DNA from: Streptococcus pseudopneumoniae
Lineage (GTDB): Bacteria; Bacillota; Bacilli; Lactobacillales; Streptococcaceae
Direction of reading: 5' to 3'
DNA length: 52,422 nucleotides
Assembly: GCF_001074155.1 (NCBI RefSeq)
Contig: NZ_JUUZ01000002.1
Coordinates: forward strand, 1-52,422
A model generated the notes under the pieces. It did no database searches, was not told the DNA's origin, and saw nothing but the letters and a program-made list of their open reading frames with translations. Below are positions 38,986-48,881 of the stretch, piece after piece (position 1 is the stretch's first letter; each line of letters begins with the position of its first letter). A program made the translations under genes and the position numbers.

Positions 38986-39627
38986 CTATTGATATTTTTG
39001 AATGAGCAAGCCGGCTGCATCCATTTCCTGGATGAGTTGCTTGAATTCCGCTTCTTTGCCAGGTTTCACGGTGACAGTGTCAATATGCTTAATCGCCGAA
39101 TTATCCTGAATATCTACTAAGGTCAACGCTTTTTCATAGAATGCGACACCCTTTTTTAGGCTCTCCTGATCCTTCCAATATAGAATTGAGTAATTAGGAT
39201 TTGGTTTCTTTCCGATTTCTTGTAAATAATTCCTACTTTCTTTCTCTAAAAATTGCAATAAGCCGTGATTGAACAAGTTATCCCCTACTTTATAGTAAGA
39301 AATATCTCCTGTCTGTAGGACATAGACTTTGAGTCGGTTTTTAGTGAGGTTTGGACTTTCTTTAAGGACGGGGTGGCTATTGATAACCTCGTCTGAGAAA
39401 GTCACATAAAAATCTAAGCCTCCTCCCTCATATTGATAACTTCCATTTGATTCTACTTTCTCAGGAGGCATGTCAAGGGAGATAAAGATTTGTTTTAAGG
39501 CTTCATTTCCTTCTCGGATGTCACTTGGTGAGGCCTTGAAAAGATTGGCCACAAGTAGAAATGCTAGGGTTACAAAAAGACAGAAGCAACCAGAAATAAT
39601 CAAGATGACTTTTAAAAATGGTTTCAT
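38986..39627 (-). CDS. Membrane-anchored protein of unknown function
   Basis: A 213-residue protein that I do not recognise. One N-terminal hydrophobic helix (residues 5-27, LKVILIISGCFCLFVTLAFLLV) probably anchors an extracellular domain of about 180 residues, ending in TVTVKPGKEAEFKQLIQEMDAAGL. A GCF at residues 13-15 recalls a lipobox (LIISGC), so a lipoprotein is possible, though the hydrophobic run continues past it. It is 71 bp downstream of the YtxH-like gene on the same strand and may share its transcript. Confidence 0.75.
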   Translation of the reverse strand: MKPFLKVILIISGCFCLFVTLAFLLVANLFKASPSDIREGNEALKQIFISLDMPPEKVESNGSYQYEGGGLDFYVTFSDEVINSHPVLKESPNLTKNRLKVYVLQTGDISYYKVGDNLFNHGLLQFLEKESRNYLQEIGKKPNPNYSILYWKDQESLKKGVAFYEKALTLVDIQDNSAIKHIDTVTVKPGKEAEFKQLIQEMDAAGLLIQKYQ

Positions 39628-39698
39628 GTTTAGTCCCTCCCGAGCTGGTAATCCAAGATGGATTTAAGGGGATATAAGGAAAGTTGGATGCTTCTTTT

Positions 39699-39986
39699 TT
39701 AGTTTTCTTCAGTTTCTCGAAGTTCTTTTATCACAGCAAGTCTTGCTTGGAGGTCTTTCTCTAAGGCTTTAAATTTGTAAGTGAGGTCTTCTTGATACTC
39801 CTTGATGACTTCTTTTTGTTGATTGATAATTTGTAAGCTATTTTGGATAACATCTAAATCACCTTTGATTGCTTCAACGCGATCAGTTGTATCTAAAACT
39901 TCTTCGGTGATAACTTCACGATTCTTAACGAGGAGGTAAGAGCCGACTGCGGAACCTGTAAAAAGTAGTAAGTTTGATAGTTTCAT
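39699..39986 (-). CDS. Small YtxH-like membrane/coiled-coil protein
   Basis: A 95-residue protein: a hydrophobic N-terminus (MKLSNLLLFTGSAVGSYLLV), then a mostly helical, charged coiled-coil-like body (TTDRVEAIKGDLDVIQNSLQ through KFKALEKDLQARLAVIKELR). The GSAVGSYL segment recalls the glycine-containing helix of YtxH-type proteins. The function is unknown. It starts 9 bp after the HIT gene and is surely co-transcribed with it. Confidence 0.8.
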   Translation of the reverse strand: MKLSNLLLFTGSAVGSYLLVKNREVITEEVLDTTDRVEAIKGDLDVIQNSLQIINQQKEVIKEYQEDLTYKFKALEKDLQARLAVIKELRETEEN

Positions 39987-39995
39987 AGGAACTCC

Positions 39996-40406
39996 TTAAG
40001 CGTTTTTGATCGTTTCAGCGACTTGGGCAAGTTTGTCAAAGTCAGGTTCATGGGCAACAAAGTCAATTTTTAGGTCATCCTCGGCACCATAACGAGGAAC
40101 GAGGTGGACATGGGTATGGAAAACGGTTTGTCCAGCTACCTCTTCGCAATTGGCGATGATATTCATGCCTTCAGCCTGGGTAGCTTTCATAACCTTTTGA
40201 GAAATGACTGGAACCTTAGCAAAGAGTTGGCTAGCGCTCGCAGCATCCATTTCTAAAAGGTTGCGATGGTGTTCTTTAGGTACGATCAAGGTATGACCAA
40301 GTGTTACTTGAGAAATATCAAGAAAGGCAAGAACTTGCTCATCCTCATAAACCTTGGCTGCAGGGATTTCTCCTGCGATAATCTTACAAAAAATACAATC
40401 TGACAT
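39996..40406 (-). CDS. HIT family hydrolase (Hit-like protein)
   Basis: A 136-residue histidine-triad nucleotide hydrolase of the Hint branch. The zinc-binding start is CIFCKIIAGEIPAAKVYED, with HTLIVPKEHHRNLLEM in the middle. The catalytic triad appears as QTVFHTHVHLVPRYG (HxHxH) at about 103-113. Such enzymes hydrolyse adenosine phosphoramidates. It is transcribed divergently from the Ecs transporter genes, and that shared 67-bp region holds both promoters. Confidence 0.95.
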   Translation of the reverse strand: MSDCIFCKIIAGEIPAAKVYEDEQVLAFLDISQVTLGHTLIVPKEHHRNLLEMDAASASQLFAKVPVISQKVMKATQAEGMNIIANCEEVAGQTVFHTHVHLVPRYGAEDDLKIDFVAHEPDFDKLAQVAETIKNA

Positions 40407-40433
40407 AAAATCTACCTCTACTGTATTGAATTT

Positions 40434-40442
40434 TGATATAAT
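40434..40442 (+). promoter_or_regulatory. Extended -10 promoter of ecsAB
   Basis: TGATATAAT fits TGnTATAAT, about 32 bp before the ecsA ATG. Confidence 0.55.
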
Positions 40443-40473
40443 ATAGCTACATTATACCAGATTTGGAGAAAAT

Positions 40474-41205
40474 ATGTTAGAAATTAAAAATCTGACAGGT
40501 GGCTACGTTCATGTCCCTGTCTTGAAAGATGTGTCTTTTACAGTTGAAAGTGGGCAGTTGGTCGGTTTGATCGGTCTCAATGGTGCTGGGAAATCGACGA
40601 CTATCAATGAGATTATTGGTCTTTTGACGCCATATAGTGGGGAGATTAAGATTGACGGATTGACTCTAGGAGAGGATGCTACGAGCTATCGCAAGAAAAT
40701 TGGTTATATCCCCGAAACTCCTAGCTTGTATGAAGAATTGACTCTCAGAGAGCATATTGAGACAGTTGCTATGGCCTATGGTATCGAGCAAAATCTAGCT
40801 TTTGAACGTGTAGAGCCGCTTTTAAAAATGTTCCGTTTGGATCAAAAATTGGATTGGTTTCCAGTTCATTTTTCCAAAGGGATGAAGCAAAAGGTTATGA
40901 TTATCTGTGCCTTTGTCGTGGATCCTAGTCTCTTTATCGTAGACGAACCTTTCCTTGGTCTAGATCCTTTGGCGATTTCAGATTTGATTCAACTTCTAGA
41001 AGCGGAAAAGAAAAAAGGAAAGTCTATCCTTATGAGTACCCACGTTCTTGATTCTGCTGAAAAGATGTGTGACTCTTTTGTCATTCTTCACAAAGGTCAA
41101 GTAAGAGCCAAAGGAAATCTCCAACAACTCCGAGAAGCCTTTGATATGCCAGAAGCAAGCCTCAATGATATCTATTTGGCTCTGACCAAAGAGGAGGAGC
41201 TATGA
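40474..41205 (+). CDS. ecsA: ABC transporter ATP-binding protein, EcsA type
   Basis: A 243-residue ABC ATPase: Walker A GLNGAGKSTT, Q-loop region near GYIPETPSLYEELTLREH, a degenerate signature FSKGMKQKV in place of LSGGQ, Walker B LFIVDEPFLGLDPLA and the H-loop MSTHVLD. The FSKGMKQK signature and the paired permease fit the Ecs family, which in Bacillus affects secretion, proteolysis and competence. The transported substrate is unknown. It overlaps ecsB by 4 bp. Confidence 0.9.
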   Translation: MLEIKNLTGGYVHVPVLKDVSFTVESGQLVGLIGLNGAGKSTTINEIIGLLTPYSGEIKIDGLTLGEDATSYRKKIGYIPETPSLYEELTLREHIETVAMAYGIEQNLAFERVEPLLKMFRLDQKLDWFPVHFSKGMKQKVMIICAFVVDPSLFIVDEPFLGLDPLAISDLIQLLEAEKKKGKSILMSTHVLDSAEKMCDSFVILHKGQVRAKGNLQQLREAFDMPEASLNDIYLALTKEEEL

Positions 41206-42251
41206 AGGACTTGTTTTTAAAACGAAAGCAGGAATTTCGCAAGGAATGCTTGGGCTATCTCCGTTATGTGCTCAATGATCATTTTGTCTTATTTTTGTTG
41301 GTGTTATTAGGATTTTTGGCCTACCAGTACAACCAGTTGCTCCAACACTTTCCTGAGAATCATTTCCCAATCCTAATTTTGATTGGGATGATATCTATTT
41401 TACTTTTGCTTTGGGGTGGTATTGCGACCTATCTAGAAGCACCTGACAAACTATTTCTTTTAGTTGCTGAAGAAGAAGTGAGAGAACACATCCAGAAGCA
41501 AAGTCTGATTTCTTTCATCTTTTGGGTCAGTGTACAGACTCTCTTTTTGCTCCTGTTTGCGCCTTTATTCTTAGCCATGGACCTTGGTTTGCCGATTTTT
41601 GGAGTCTACCTCCTTGTCTTGGGGATAGTAAAATACGTGATTTTTCGCCAAAAGTCTAGCAACTTTTTCCTTGGAAATGGACTTGACTGGGATTATGTCA
41701 TTGCCCAGGAAAGTAAACGTAAGCAGTTCTTGCTTCGATTCTTTGCCCTCTTTACACAGGTCAAGGGAATTTCAAACAGTGTTAAGCGCCGAGCTTATCT
41801 GGACTTTATCCTCAAGGGAGTTCAGAAAGTACCAGGAAAAATCTGGCAGAACCTCTATCTTCGTTCCTATCTGAGAAATGGAGATTTATTCGCCCTTAGT
41901 CTGCGACTCATAATCCTATCTTTGACCGCTCTCATCTTCATTGAGCAATCTTGGATTGCAGTCGCAATTGTAATTTTATTCAATTATCTTTTGTTATTCC
42001 AGCTTCTAGCCCTCTATCATGCCTTTGACTATCAATATTTGACGCAATTATTCCCAGTAGGTAAGGGGCAAAAAGAGAAAGGCTTGAAGGAAATTTTGAG
42101 AGCGATTGGGGTCTTTGTATTAATCTTGGAAAGTCTCATAGGATTGCTTGTTTTTAAGGACAAAATTCTTGTTCTAGCACTTGTGGGAGCAAGTCTTGTC
42201 TTGCAATTTCTTTATTTGCCGTATCAACTGAGAAGATTGGTTGACGAATAG
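41202..42251 (+). CDS. ecsB: ABC transporter permease, EcsB type
   Basis: A 349-residue integral membrane protein with about 8 hydrophobic segments (e.g. FVLFLLVLLGFLAYQYN, ILIGMISILLLLWGGIATYL, LALVGASLVLQFLYLPYQL). The start MKDLFLKRKQEFRKECLGYLRYVLNDHF and the central LRSYLRNGDLFALSLRL are typical of EcsB. Its start overlaps the end of ecsA (ATGA), giving coupled translation. No terminator is visible in the 47 bp before ccrZ. Confidence 0.88.
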   Translation: MKDLFLKRKQEFRKECLGYLRYVLNDHFVLFLLVLLGFLAYQYNQLLQHFPENHFPILILIGMISILLLLWGGIATYLEAPDKLFLLVAEEEVREHIQKQSLISFIFWVSVQTLFLLLFAPLFLAMDLGLPIFGVYLLVLGIVKYVIFRQKSSNFFLGNGLDWDYVIAQESKRKQFLLRFFALFTQVKGISNSVKRRAYLDFILKGVQKVPGKIWQNLYLRSYLRNGDLFALSLRLIILSLTALIFIEQSWIAVAIVILFNYLLLFQLLALYHAFDYQYLTQLFPVGKGQKEKGLKEILRAIGVFVLILESLIGLLVFKDKILVLALVGASLVLQFLYLPYQLRRLVDE

Positions 42252-42298
42252 CATAAAAATTAGTAGAATAATAAGGAAACTTTATTCGGAGGAAAGAA

Positions 42299-43093
42299 AT
42301 GGACTTGGGTGATATTGAGCTAACGCTAACCCCGATATCTGGGAAGAGCGGAAAAGCTTATATGGGAAGTTATCCTGATGGAAAACGTGTTTTTATAAAA
42401 ATGAATACTTCTCCAATCCTGCCTGGTTTAGCTAGAGAGCAAATTGCACCACAATTGCTCTGGAGCCGTCGTTTACCAGACGGCCGTGATATGTCCGCTC
42501 AGGAATGGTTGACAGGAAAAATTTTGACGCCAAGTGATATGAACCGTAAACAAATTATCGATATTTTGACACGTTTACACTGTTCACGTCCCTTAATGAC
42601 CCAGTTGACACGATTGGGATATGCAATGGAAACACCTTCGGATTTACTTCAGTCATGGGTAAACAAGGCTCCGGATGCTTTAAAAAACAACCAGTATCTA
42701 CGTATGGTTTTAGGTGATTTGCGTGAGAATCTTCCTGGCTTTAGAGAAGACTATGCAACCATAGTCCATGGGGATGTTCGTCATAGCAACTGGTTTGAGA
42801 CAGAGAGTGGCTTGATTTATTTAGTAGATTGGGATTCTGTTCGCTTGACTGATCGTATGTTTGATGTGGCCTATCTGCTCTGTCACTATATTCCAGAGTA
42901 TCAGTGGCAAGAATGGCTAGCTAATTATGGCTATAAGTATAATCAAACTGTCTTGAATAAGTTATATTGGTATGCTCAACTGTCATTTTTGAGCCTCATT
43001 ACCAAATACTATGAAAATCAAGATTTGGATAATGTAAATCGGGAAATCTATGCTTTGCGTAGCTTCCGAGATAAGTATGGAAAGAAAAAATGA
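42299..43093 (+). CDS. ccrZ: Cell cycle regulator CcrZ (choline-kinase-like phosphotransferase)
   Basis: A 264-residue protein with the aminoglycoside/choline-kinase fold: a KRVFIKMN strand Lys, the catalytic loop [11 protein letters not shown] and the metal-binding [15 protein letters not shown]. In S. pneumoniae CcrZ is reported to sit at midcell with FtsZ and to activate DnaA, linking division and replication. All residues expected for phosphotransfer are visible. CGGAGGAAAGAA precedes the ATG. It overlaps trmB by 4 bp, the arrangement I recall in pneumococcus. Confidence 0.9.
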   Translation: MDLGDIELTLTPISGKSGKAYMGSYPDGKRVFIKMNTSPILPGLAREQIAPQLLWSRRLPDGRDMSAQEWLTGKILTPSDMNRKQIIDILTRLHCSRPLMTQLTRLGYAMETPSDLLQSWVNKAPDALKNNQYLRMVLGDLRENLPGFREDYATIVHGDVRHSNWFETESGLIYLVDWDSVRLTDRMFDVAYLLCHYIPEYQWQEWLANYGYKYNQTVLNKLYWYAQLSFLSLITKYYENQDLDNVNREIYALRSFRDKYGKKK

Positions 43094-43725
43094 GAGTTAG
43101 AAATCGTAAAGGGGCAACAGAACTGTTAGAGGCTAATCCGCAGTATGTTGTTTTAAATCCCGCAGAGGCTAAAGGGAAGTGGCGAGATTTGTTTGGCAAT
43201 GACAATCCAATCCATGTAGAGGTTGGTAGCGGCAAAGGTACTTTCGTAACAGGAATGGCCAAACAAAATCCTGGTATCAACTATATCGGGATTGATATTC
43301 AGAAGTCTGTATTAAGCTATGCTTTAGACAAGGTCTTAGAAGTTGGAGTTCCCAACATCAAACTTCTATGGGTTGATGGTTCAGAATTGACCAATTATTT
43401 TGAAGATGGTGAAATTGATCGCTTGTATTTGAATTTCTCGGATCCATGGCCTAAAAAACGCCATGAGAAGCGTCGTTTGACTTATAAGAGCTTCTTGGAT
43501 ACTTTCAAACGAATCTTGCCTGAACACGGTGAAATTCATTTCAAGACAGATAATCGTGGCTTGTTTGAATATAGCTTAGTGAGCTTTTCACAATATGGCA
43601 TGAAACTCAATGGCGTTTGGTTAGATTTACATGCCAGCGACTTTGAAGGAAATGTTATGACGGAGTATGAGCAAAAGTTCTCAAGCAAGGGCCAAGTCAT
43701 CTATCGAGTTGAGGCAGAATTTTAA
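43090..43725 (+). CDS. trmB: tRNA (guanine-N7-)-methyltransferase
   Basis: Methylates G46 of tRNA. The 211-residue SAM methyltransferase has [17 protein letters not shown] as the cofactor loop, [10 protein letters not shown], and the TrmB hallmark [16 protein letters not shown]. It ends YRVEAEF, as in streptococcal relatives. It is translated from an ATG overlapping the ccrZ stop (ATGA). Confidence 0.96.
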   Translation: MRVRNRKGATELLEANPQYVVLNPAEAKGKWRDLFGNDNPIHVEVGSGKGTFVTGMAKQNPGINYIGIDIQKSVLSYALDKVLEVGVPNIKLLWVDGSELTNYFEDGEIDRLYLNFSDPWPKKRHEKRRLTYKSFLDTFKRILPEHGEIHFKTDNRGLFEYSLVSFSQYGMKLNGVWLDLHASDFEGNVMTEYEQKFSSKGQVIYRVEAEF

Positions 43726-43762
43726 GAAAAAGCTTGAATCCAAGCTATTTGGGTGCTTATGC

Positions 43763-43791
43763 TTTACATTAGTACATAAAAGTGCTATACT
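43763..43791 (+). promoter_or_regulatory. Promoter of the rimP-rbfA operon
   Basis: TTTACA (43763-43768) and TATACT (43786-43791) with a 17-bp spacer. Confidence 0.75.
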
Positions 43792-43812
43792 ATTAGCAAG
43801 AATATAAGAAAG

Positions 43813-43838
43813 AGAGGCGGGGAGATATCTTCGCCTCT
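43813..43838 (+). promoter_or_regulatory. Leader hairpin before rimP
   Basis: AGAGGCG (43813-43819) pairs with CGCCTCT (43832-43838); the loop contains the palindrome AGATATCT. No T tract follows. It is 13 nt before the rimP start and may affect translation of this operon. Confidence 0.55.
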
Positions 43839-43851
43839 TGCTTATGAGGAG

Positions 43852-44331
43852 GTGGACGCAATCGCAACTATCGTTGAATTAGTCAGAGAAGTCGTAGAAC
43901 CTGTTATTGAAGCTCCTTTTGAACTCGTAGATATCGAGTACGGAAAGATTGGCAGTGACATGATTCTTAGTATTTTTGTAGACAAGCCTGAAGGAATCAC
44001 CTTGAATGATACGGCAGACTTGACTGAAATTATCAGTCCTGTCCTGGATACTATCAAGCCGGATCCCTTCCCAGAACAATATTTCCTAGAAATTACAAGT
44101 CCAGGATTGGAGCGTCCTTTGAAAACCAAGGAAGCAGTCGCTGGAGCGGTTGGGAAATACATCCATGTCGGGCTCTATCAAGCCATCGATAAGCAAAAGG
44201 TTTTTGAAGGAACCTTGTTGTCCTTTGAAGAGGATGAGTTGACCATGGAATATATGGATAAAACTCGCAAGAAAACAGTCCAAATTCCATATAACTTGGT
44301 ATCAAAAGCACGTTTAGCAGTAAAATTATAG
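43852..44331 (+). CDS. rimP: Ribosome maturation factor RimP
   Basis: 30S subunit maturation factor, 159 residues. Signatures are [28 protein letters not shown] and [18 protein letters not shown] in the N-terminal domain, followed by an SH3-like C-terminal domain. The start is odd. GTG 43852 gives the usual [11 protein letters not shown], but the GAGGAG stretch abuts it with no spacing, so the true initiation codon could be a non-standard one a few codons on. It is the first gene of the nusA-infB operon. Confidence 0.92.
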   Translation: MDAIATIVELVREVVEPVIEAPFELVDIEYGKIGSDMILSIFVDKPEGITLNDTADLTEIISPVLDTIKPDPFPEQYFLEITSPGLERPLKTKEAVAGAVGKYIHVGLYQAIDKQKVFEGTLLSFEEDELTMEYMDKTRKKTVQIPYNLVSKARLAVKL

Positions 44332-44372
44332 AAAGAAAGGATAGCTTTTGAGAATTCAAAAGTAAAAAGAAC

Positions 44373-45509
44373 ATGAGTAAAGAAATGCTAGAGGCCTTCC
44401 GCATTTTGGAAGAAGACAAGGGAATCAAGAAAGAAGATATCATCGACGCAGTAGTAGAATCACTTCGTTCTGCTTACCGTAGACGCTATGGTCAATCAGA
44501 TAGTGTAGCTATTGATTTCAACGAAAAGACAGGTGACTTTACTGTCTATACTGTCCGTGAAGTTGTTGATGAAGTATTTGATAGCCGTTTGGAAATCAGT
44601 TTAAAAGATGCCCTTGCTATTAATTCAGCCTATGAGCTTGGTGACAAAATCAAATTTGAAGAAGCACCAGGAGAGTTTGGTCGTGTAGCAGCCCAATCTG
44701 CTAAACAAACAATCATGGAAAAAATGCGTAAGCAAACACGTGCCATTACCTACAATACATACAAAGAGCATGAACAAGAAATCATGTCAGGTACAGTAGA
44801 ACGTTTTGACAACCGTTTCATTTATGTCAACCTTGGCAGCATTGAAGCCCAATTGTCAAAACAAGACCAAATTCCTGGAGAAGTTTTTGCTTCTCATGAT
44901 CGTATCGAAGTTTATGTCTACAAGGTTGAAGATAATCCTCGTGGAGTAAACGTCTTTGTTAGCCGTAGCCATCCAGAAATGATCAAACGTTTGATGGAGC
45001 AAGAAATTCCTGAAGTATATGATGGAACTGTTGAAATCATGAGCGTAGCCCGTGAAGCAGGTGACCGTACTAAAGTTGCTGTTCGCAGCCACAATCCAAA
45101 CGTGGATGCTATCGGAACAATCGTTGGACGTGGTGGTGCAAACATCAAGAAAATCACTAGTAAATTCCACCCAGCTCGCTACGATGCTAAGAGTGACCGC
45201 ATGGTACCGGTAGAAGAAAACATCGACGTTATCGAATGGGTAGCAGATCCAGCTGAGTTTATCTACAATGCCATTGCTCCTGCCGAAGTTGACCAAGTTA
45301 TCTTTGATGAAAATGACAGCAAACGTGCCTTGGTAGTTGTTCCAGATAACAAGCTATCTCTTGCAATCGGTCGTCGTGGACAAAACGTTCGTTTGGCAGC
45401 TCACTTGACTGGATACCGTATCGATATCAAGTCTGCAAGTGAATTTGAAGCTATGGAAGAAGCAGGTCAAGTGGATTACGCTGAAACAGACGAATTGACT
45501 GAAGAATAA
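44373..45509 (+). CDS. nusA: Transcription termination/antitermination factor NusA
   Basis: RNA-polymerase-associated factor controlling pausing and termination, 378 residues. It has the N-terminal polymerase-binding domain (MSKEMLEAFRILEEDKGIKK), an S1 domain at about 130-205 (GTVERFDNRFIYVNLG) and two KH domains (TIVGRGGANIKKI and LSLAIGRRGQNVRLAAHLTGYRIDI). It lacks the C-terminal acidic repeats of the Gram-negative protein, as in other Firmicutes. The ribosome site before its ATG is weak. Confidence 0.97.
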   Translation: MSKEMLEAFRILEEDKGIKKEDIIDAVVESLRSAYRRRYGQSDSVAIDFNEKTGDFTVYTVREVVDEVFDSRLEISLKDALAINSAYELGDKIKFEEAPGEFGRVAAQSAKQTIMEKMRKQTRAITYNTYKEHEQEIMSGTVERFDNRFIYVNLGSIEAQLSKQDQIPGEVFASHDRIEVYVYKVEDNPRGVNVFVSRSHPEMIKRLMEQEIPEVYDGTVEIMSVAREAGDRTKVAVRSHNPNVDAIGTIVGRGGANIKKITSKFHPARYDAKSDRMVPVEENIDVIEWVADPAEFIYNAIAPAEVDQVIFDENDSKRALVVVPDNKLSLAIGRRGQNVRLAAHLTGYRIDIKSASEFEAMEEAGQVDYAETDELTEE

Positions 45510-45530
45510 GATCTGCTAGAGGAGGGAAAG

Positions 45531-45824
45531 ATGAAAACAAGAAAAATCCCTTTGCGCAAGTCTGTTGTTTCCAACGATGTGATTGACAAGCGTGATTTGC
45601 TCCGTATTGTCAAGAACAAAGAAGGTGAGGTCTTTATCGACCCGACAGGCAAGGCTAATGGCCGGGGCGCTTATATCAAGCTAGACAATGCAGAAGCCCT
45701 AGAGGCTAAAAAGAAAAAAGTCTTTAACCGTAGCTTTAATATGGAAGTTGAAGAAAGCTTTTATAACGAGTTGATCGCCTATGTTGATCACAAAGTAAAA
45801 AGAAGAGAGTTAGGACTTGAATAA
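45531..45824 (+). CDS. ylxR: YlxR/RnpM family RNA-binding protein
   Basis: A 97-residue basic protein of the YlxR fold: IPLRKSVVSNDVIDKRDLLRIVKNKEGEVFIDPTGKANGRGAYI and a C-terminal KKVFNRSFN. The usual RxCxxC-type start of the family (RMCVAC) is replaced by RKSVVSN, so the Cys motif is absent. The family binds RNA and has been linked to RNase P modulation. It overlaps ylxQ by 8 bp. Confidence 0.9.
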   Translation: MKTRKIPLRKSVVSNDVIDKRDLLRIVKNKEGEVFIDPTGKANGRGAYIKLDNAEALEAKKKKVFNRSFNMEVEESFYNELIAYVDHKVKRRELGLE

Positions 45825-46116
45825 GCAAAAAGTAAGTAATCTCTTGGGATTGGCTCAGCGAGCGGGGAAAATCATCTCGGGTGAAGAAATGGTTGTCAAA
45901 GCCATTCAAGAACGGAAAGTTAAATTGGTATTTCTAGCTCATGATGCTAGCCCAAATCTAACCAAGAAGATTCAGGATAAAAGCCACTATTATCAAGTAG
46001 AAGTTATTACCGTGTTTTCAACACTGGAATTAAGCATAGCAGTCGGAAAATCGAGAAAAGTTCTGGCTGTAACAGATGCTGGATTTACAAAGAAAATGAG
46101 GTCTCTTATGGAATAG
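45817..46116 (+). CDS. ylxQ: YlxQ family L7Ae-like ribosomal protein
   Basis: A 99-residue K-turn RNA-binding protein: [41 protein letters not shown] and [20 protein letters not shown]. The start is a TTG that overlaps the end of ylxR, with AGAGAGTTAGGA upstream. L7Ae-type proteins in Firmicutes bind kink-turn RNAs. It sits directly before infB in the usual nusA-ylxR-ylxQ-infB order. Confidence 0.92.
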   Translation: MNKQKVSNLLGLAQRAGKIISGEEMVVKAIQERKVKLVFLAHDASPNLTKKIQDKSHYYQVEVITVFSTLELSIAVGKSRKVLAVTDAGFTKKMRSLME

Positions 46117-46132
46117 AAGAGGAGGACATGAT

Positions 46133-48874
46133 TTGTCTAAGAAAAGATTGTACGAAATCGCAAAAGAACTTGGAAAAGAAAGTAAGGAAGTTGTAGCGCG
46201 TGCAAAAGAGCTGGGCTTGGAAGTGAAAAACCATGCTTCAAGCGTAGAGGCTGCTGCTGCTGAAAAAATCGTAGCCAGCTTTAAGCCTGCTGCTCCTAAA
46301 TCAGAAGCAAAACCTGTAGCGCCAAAAGCAAGTGAAGCGAAGGTGGAAAGTAAACCAGCTACGCCAGCAACTCCTAAGGAAGAAAAAGTTGTAGCTGCAA
46401 GACCGCAGAGTCGAAACTTTAAGGCGGAACGTGAAGCGCGTGCCAAAGAGCAAGCAGAACGACGCAAGCAAAACAAGGGTAACAACCGCGATCAACAACA
46501 AAACGGTAACCGTCAAAAGGACGATAACCGTAATGGTGGGAAACCTGGTCAAGGGAACCGTGACAATCGTCGTTTTAACGACCAAGGGAAGAAACCACAA
46601 GGCCAAGGAAATCGTGGCAATGATTATCGCCAACAAGCTGATAATCGTCCCAACCAAGCTGGTCCTCGTATTGACTTTAAAGCCCGAGCAGCAGCTCTGA
46701 AGGCTGAGCAAAACGCAGAATATGCACGCTCAAGCGAGGAACGCTTCAAACAGTCTCAAGTTGCAAAAGAAGCCTTGGCTCAAGCTAATAAACGCAAGGA
46801 GCCAGAAGAAATCTTTGAGGAAGCTGCTAAACTAGCTGAACAAACTCAGCCTGTAGTTGAAGTAGCTCCTGTAGCCAAAGAGGCTGTAGTGGATACACGT
46901 CGTAAAAAGCAAGCTCGACCAGACAAAGATCGTGATGATTACGATCATGAGGAAGATGGTCCTAGAAAACAACAAAAGAATCGAAGTAGTCAGAATCAAG
47001 TGAGAAATCAAAGAAATAGTAACTGGAATAACAATAAGAAAAATAAAAAAGGCAATAAACAAAATAACCGTAATCAGGCTCCAAAACCTATTACAGAGCG
47101 TAAATTCCATGAATTGCCAACAGAATTTGAATATACAGATGGTATGACCGTTGCGGAAATCGCAAAACGTATCAAACGTGAACCAGCTGAGATTGTTAAG
47201 AAACTATTTATGATGGGCGTTATGGCCACTCAAAACCAATCTTTGGATGGAGAAACAATCGAACTCCTCATGGTTGATTATGGAATTGAAGCTAAACAAA
47301 AGGTAGAAGTGGACAATGCGGATATCGAACGTTTCTTCGTAGAAGATGGATATCTAAATGAAGACAAGTTGGTTGAACGTCCACCAGTTGTAACTATCAT
47401 GGGACACGTTGACCATGGGAAAACAACCCTTTTGGATACCCTACGTAATTCTCGTGTCGCTACAGGAGAAGCAGGTGGTATCACTCAGCATATTGGTGCC
47501 TACCAGATTGAGGAAAATGGTAAGAAGATTACCTTCCTTGATACACCAGGACACGCGGCCTTTACTTCTATGCGTGCACGTGGTGCTTCTGTTACCGATA
47601 TTACAATCTTGGTCGTAGCGGCAGATGACGGGGTTATGCCTCAAACTATAGAGGCCATCAACCACTCAAAAGCAGCTAATGTTCCAATCATTGTTGCTAT
47701 TAACAAGATTGATAAACCAGGTGCCAACCCAGAACGTGTAATCGGCGAATTGGCTGAACACGGTGTTATGTCAACAGCTTGGGGTGGAGATTCTGAGTTT
47801 GTAGAAATCTCAGCCAAGTTCAACCAAAATATCGATGAACTCTTGGAAACTGTTCTTCTTGTAGCTGAAATCCAAGAACTCAAAGCAGACCCAACAGTTC
47901 GCGCCATCGGTACCGTTATCGAAGCCCGTTTGGATAAAGGAAAAGGTGCGGTTGCAACCCTTCTTGTTCAACAAGGTACCTTGAATGTTCAAGATCCAAT
48001 CGTTGTTGGTAATACTTTCGGACGTGTTCGTGCCATGACCAATGACCTTGGACGTCGTGTTAAGGTTGCAGGCCCATCAACACCAGTATCTATTACAGGT
48101 TTGAACGAAGCACCGATGGCGGGTGATCACTTTGCCGTTTATGAAGATGAAAAATCTGCTCGTGCAGCTGGTGAAGAACGTGCCAAACGTGCTCTGATGA
48201 AACAACGTCAAGCAACTCAACGTGTCAGCCTAGAAAACCTCTTTGACACTCTTAAAGCTGGAGAACTTAAATCTGTTAATGTCATCATTAAAGCTGACGT
48301 ACAAGGTTCGGTTGAAGCCCTTTCTGCCTCACTACAAAAGATTGATGTGGAAGGTGTAAAAGTTACCATCGTCCACTCAGCAGTTGGTGCTATCAACGAA
48401 TCTGACGTGACTCTTGCTGAAGCTTCAAATGCCTTTATCGTTGGTTTCAACGTACGTCCTACACCACAAGCCCGCCAACAAGCAGAAGCCGACGATGTAG
48501 AAATTCGTCTCCACAGCATTATCTACAAGGTTATCGAAGAGATGGAAGAAGCCATGAAAGGTATGCTTGATCCAGAATTTGAAGAAAAAGTTATCGGTGA
48601 AGCGATTATCCGTGAAACCTTCAAAGTGTCTAAAGTCGGAACAATCGGTGGATTTATGGTTACTAGCGGTAAAGTTACCCGTGACTCTAAAGTCCGTGTT
48701 ATTCGTGACGGTGTCGTTATTTACGATGGTGAACTTGCAAGCTTGAAACACTATAAAGATGACGTCAAAGAAGTTACAAACGGCCGTGAAGGTGGTCTCA
48801 TGATTGATGGCTACAATGATATCAAGATGGATGATGTGATTGAGGCCTATATCATGGAAGAAATTAAACGCTAA
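46133..48874 (+). CDS. infB: Translation initiation factor IF-2
   Basis: GTPase that places initiator tRNA on the 30S subunit, 913 residues. It starts with TTG 46133 (GAGGAGG upstream). Residues 1-320 form a long, low-complexity, charged N-terminal region with Ala/Lys/Glu and Asn/Gln/Arg/Lys-rich stretches ([38 protein letters not shown]). The G domain begins at about 415 with [24 protein letters not shown] and [10 protein letters not shown]-terminal domains follow ([34 protein letters not shown]). Its upstream neighbour ylxQ ends 16 bp before. Confidence 0.97.
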   Translation: MSKKRLYEIAKELGKESKEVVARAKELGLEVKNHASSVEAAAAEKIVASFKPAAPKSEAKPVAPKASEAKVESKPATPATPKEEKVVAARPQSRNFKAEREARAKEQAERRKQNKGNNRDQQQNGNRQKDDNRNGGKPGQGNRDNRRFNDQGKKPQGQGNRGNDYRQQADNRPNQAGPRIDFKARAAALKAEQNAEYARSSEERFKQSQVAKEALAQANKRKEPEEIFEEAAKLAEQTQPVVEVAPVAKEAVVDTRRKKQARPDKDRDDYDHEEDGPRKQQKNRSSQNQVRNQRNSNWNNNKKNKKGNKQNNRNQAPKPITERKFHELPTEFEYTDGMTVAEIAKRIKREPAEIVKKLFMMGVMATQNQSLDGETIELLMVDYGIEAKQKVEVDNADIERFFVEDGYLNEDKLVERPPVVTIMGHVDHGKTTLLDTLRNSRVATGEAGGITQHIGAYQIEENGKKITFLDTPGHAAFTSMRARGASVTDITILVVAADDGVMPQTIEAINHSKAANVPIIVAINKIDKPGANPERVIGELAEHGVMSTAWGGDSEFVEISAKFNQNIDELLETVLLVAEIQELKADPTVRAIGTVIEARLDKGKGAVATLLVQQGTLNVQDPIVVGNTFGRVRAMTNDLGRRVKVAGPSTPVSITGLNEAPMAGDHFAVYEDEKSARAAGEERAKRALMKQRQATQRVSLENLFDTLKAGELKSVNVIIKADVQGSVEALSASLQKIDVEGVKVTIVHSAVGAINESDVTLAEASNAFIVGFNVRPTPQARQQAEADDVEIRLHSIIYKVIEEMEEAMKGMLDPEFEEKVIGEAIIRETFKVSKVGTIGGFMVTSGKVTRDSKVRVIRDGVVIYDGELASLKHYKDDVKEVTNGREGGLMIDGYNDIKMDDVIEAYIMEEIKR

Positions 48875-48881
48875 GATTTTT

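Noticed and set aside
46301..46711. Minus- and plus-strand open frames inside the IF-2 N-terminal region
   Set aside because: They arise from the repetitive Asn/Gln/Lys codons of infB and carry no start signals.
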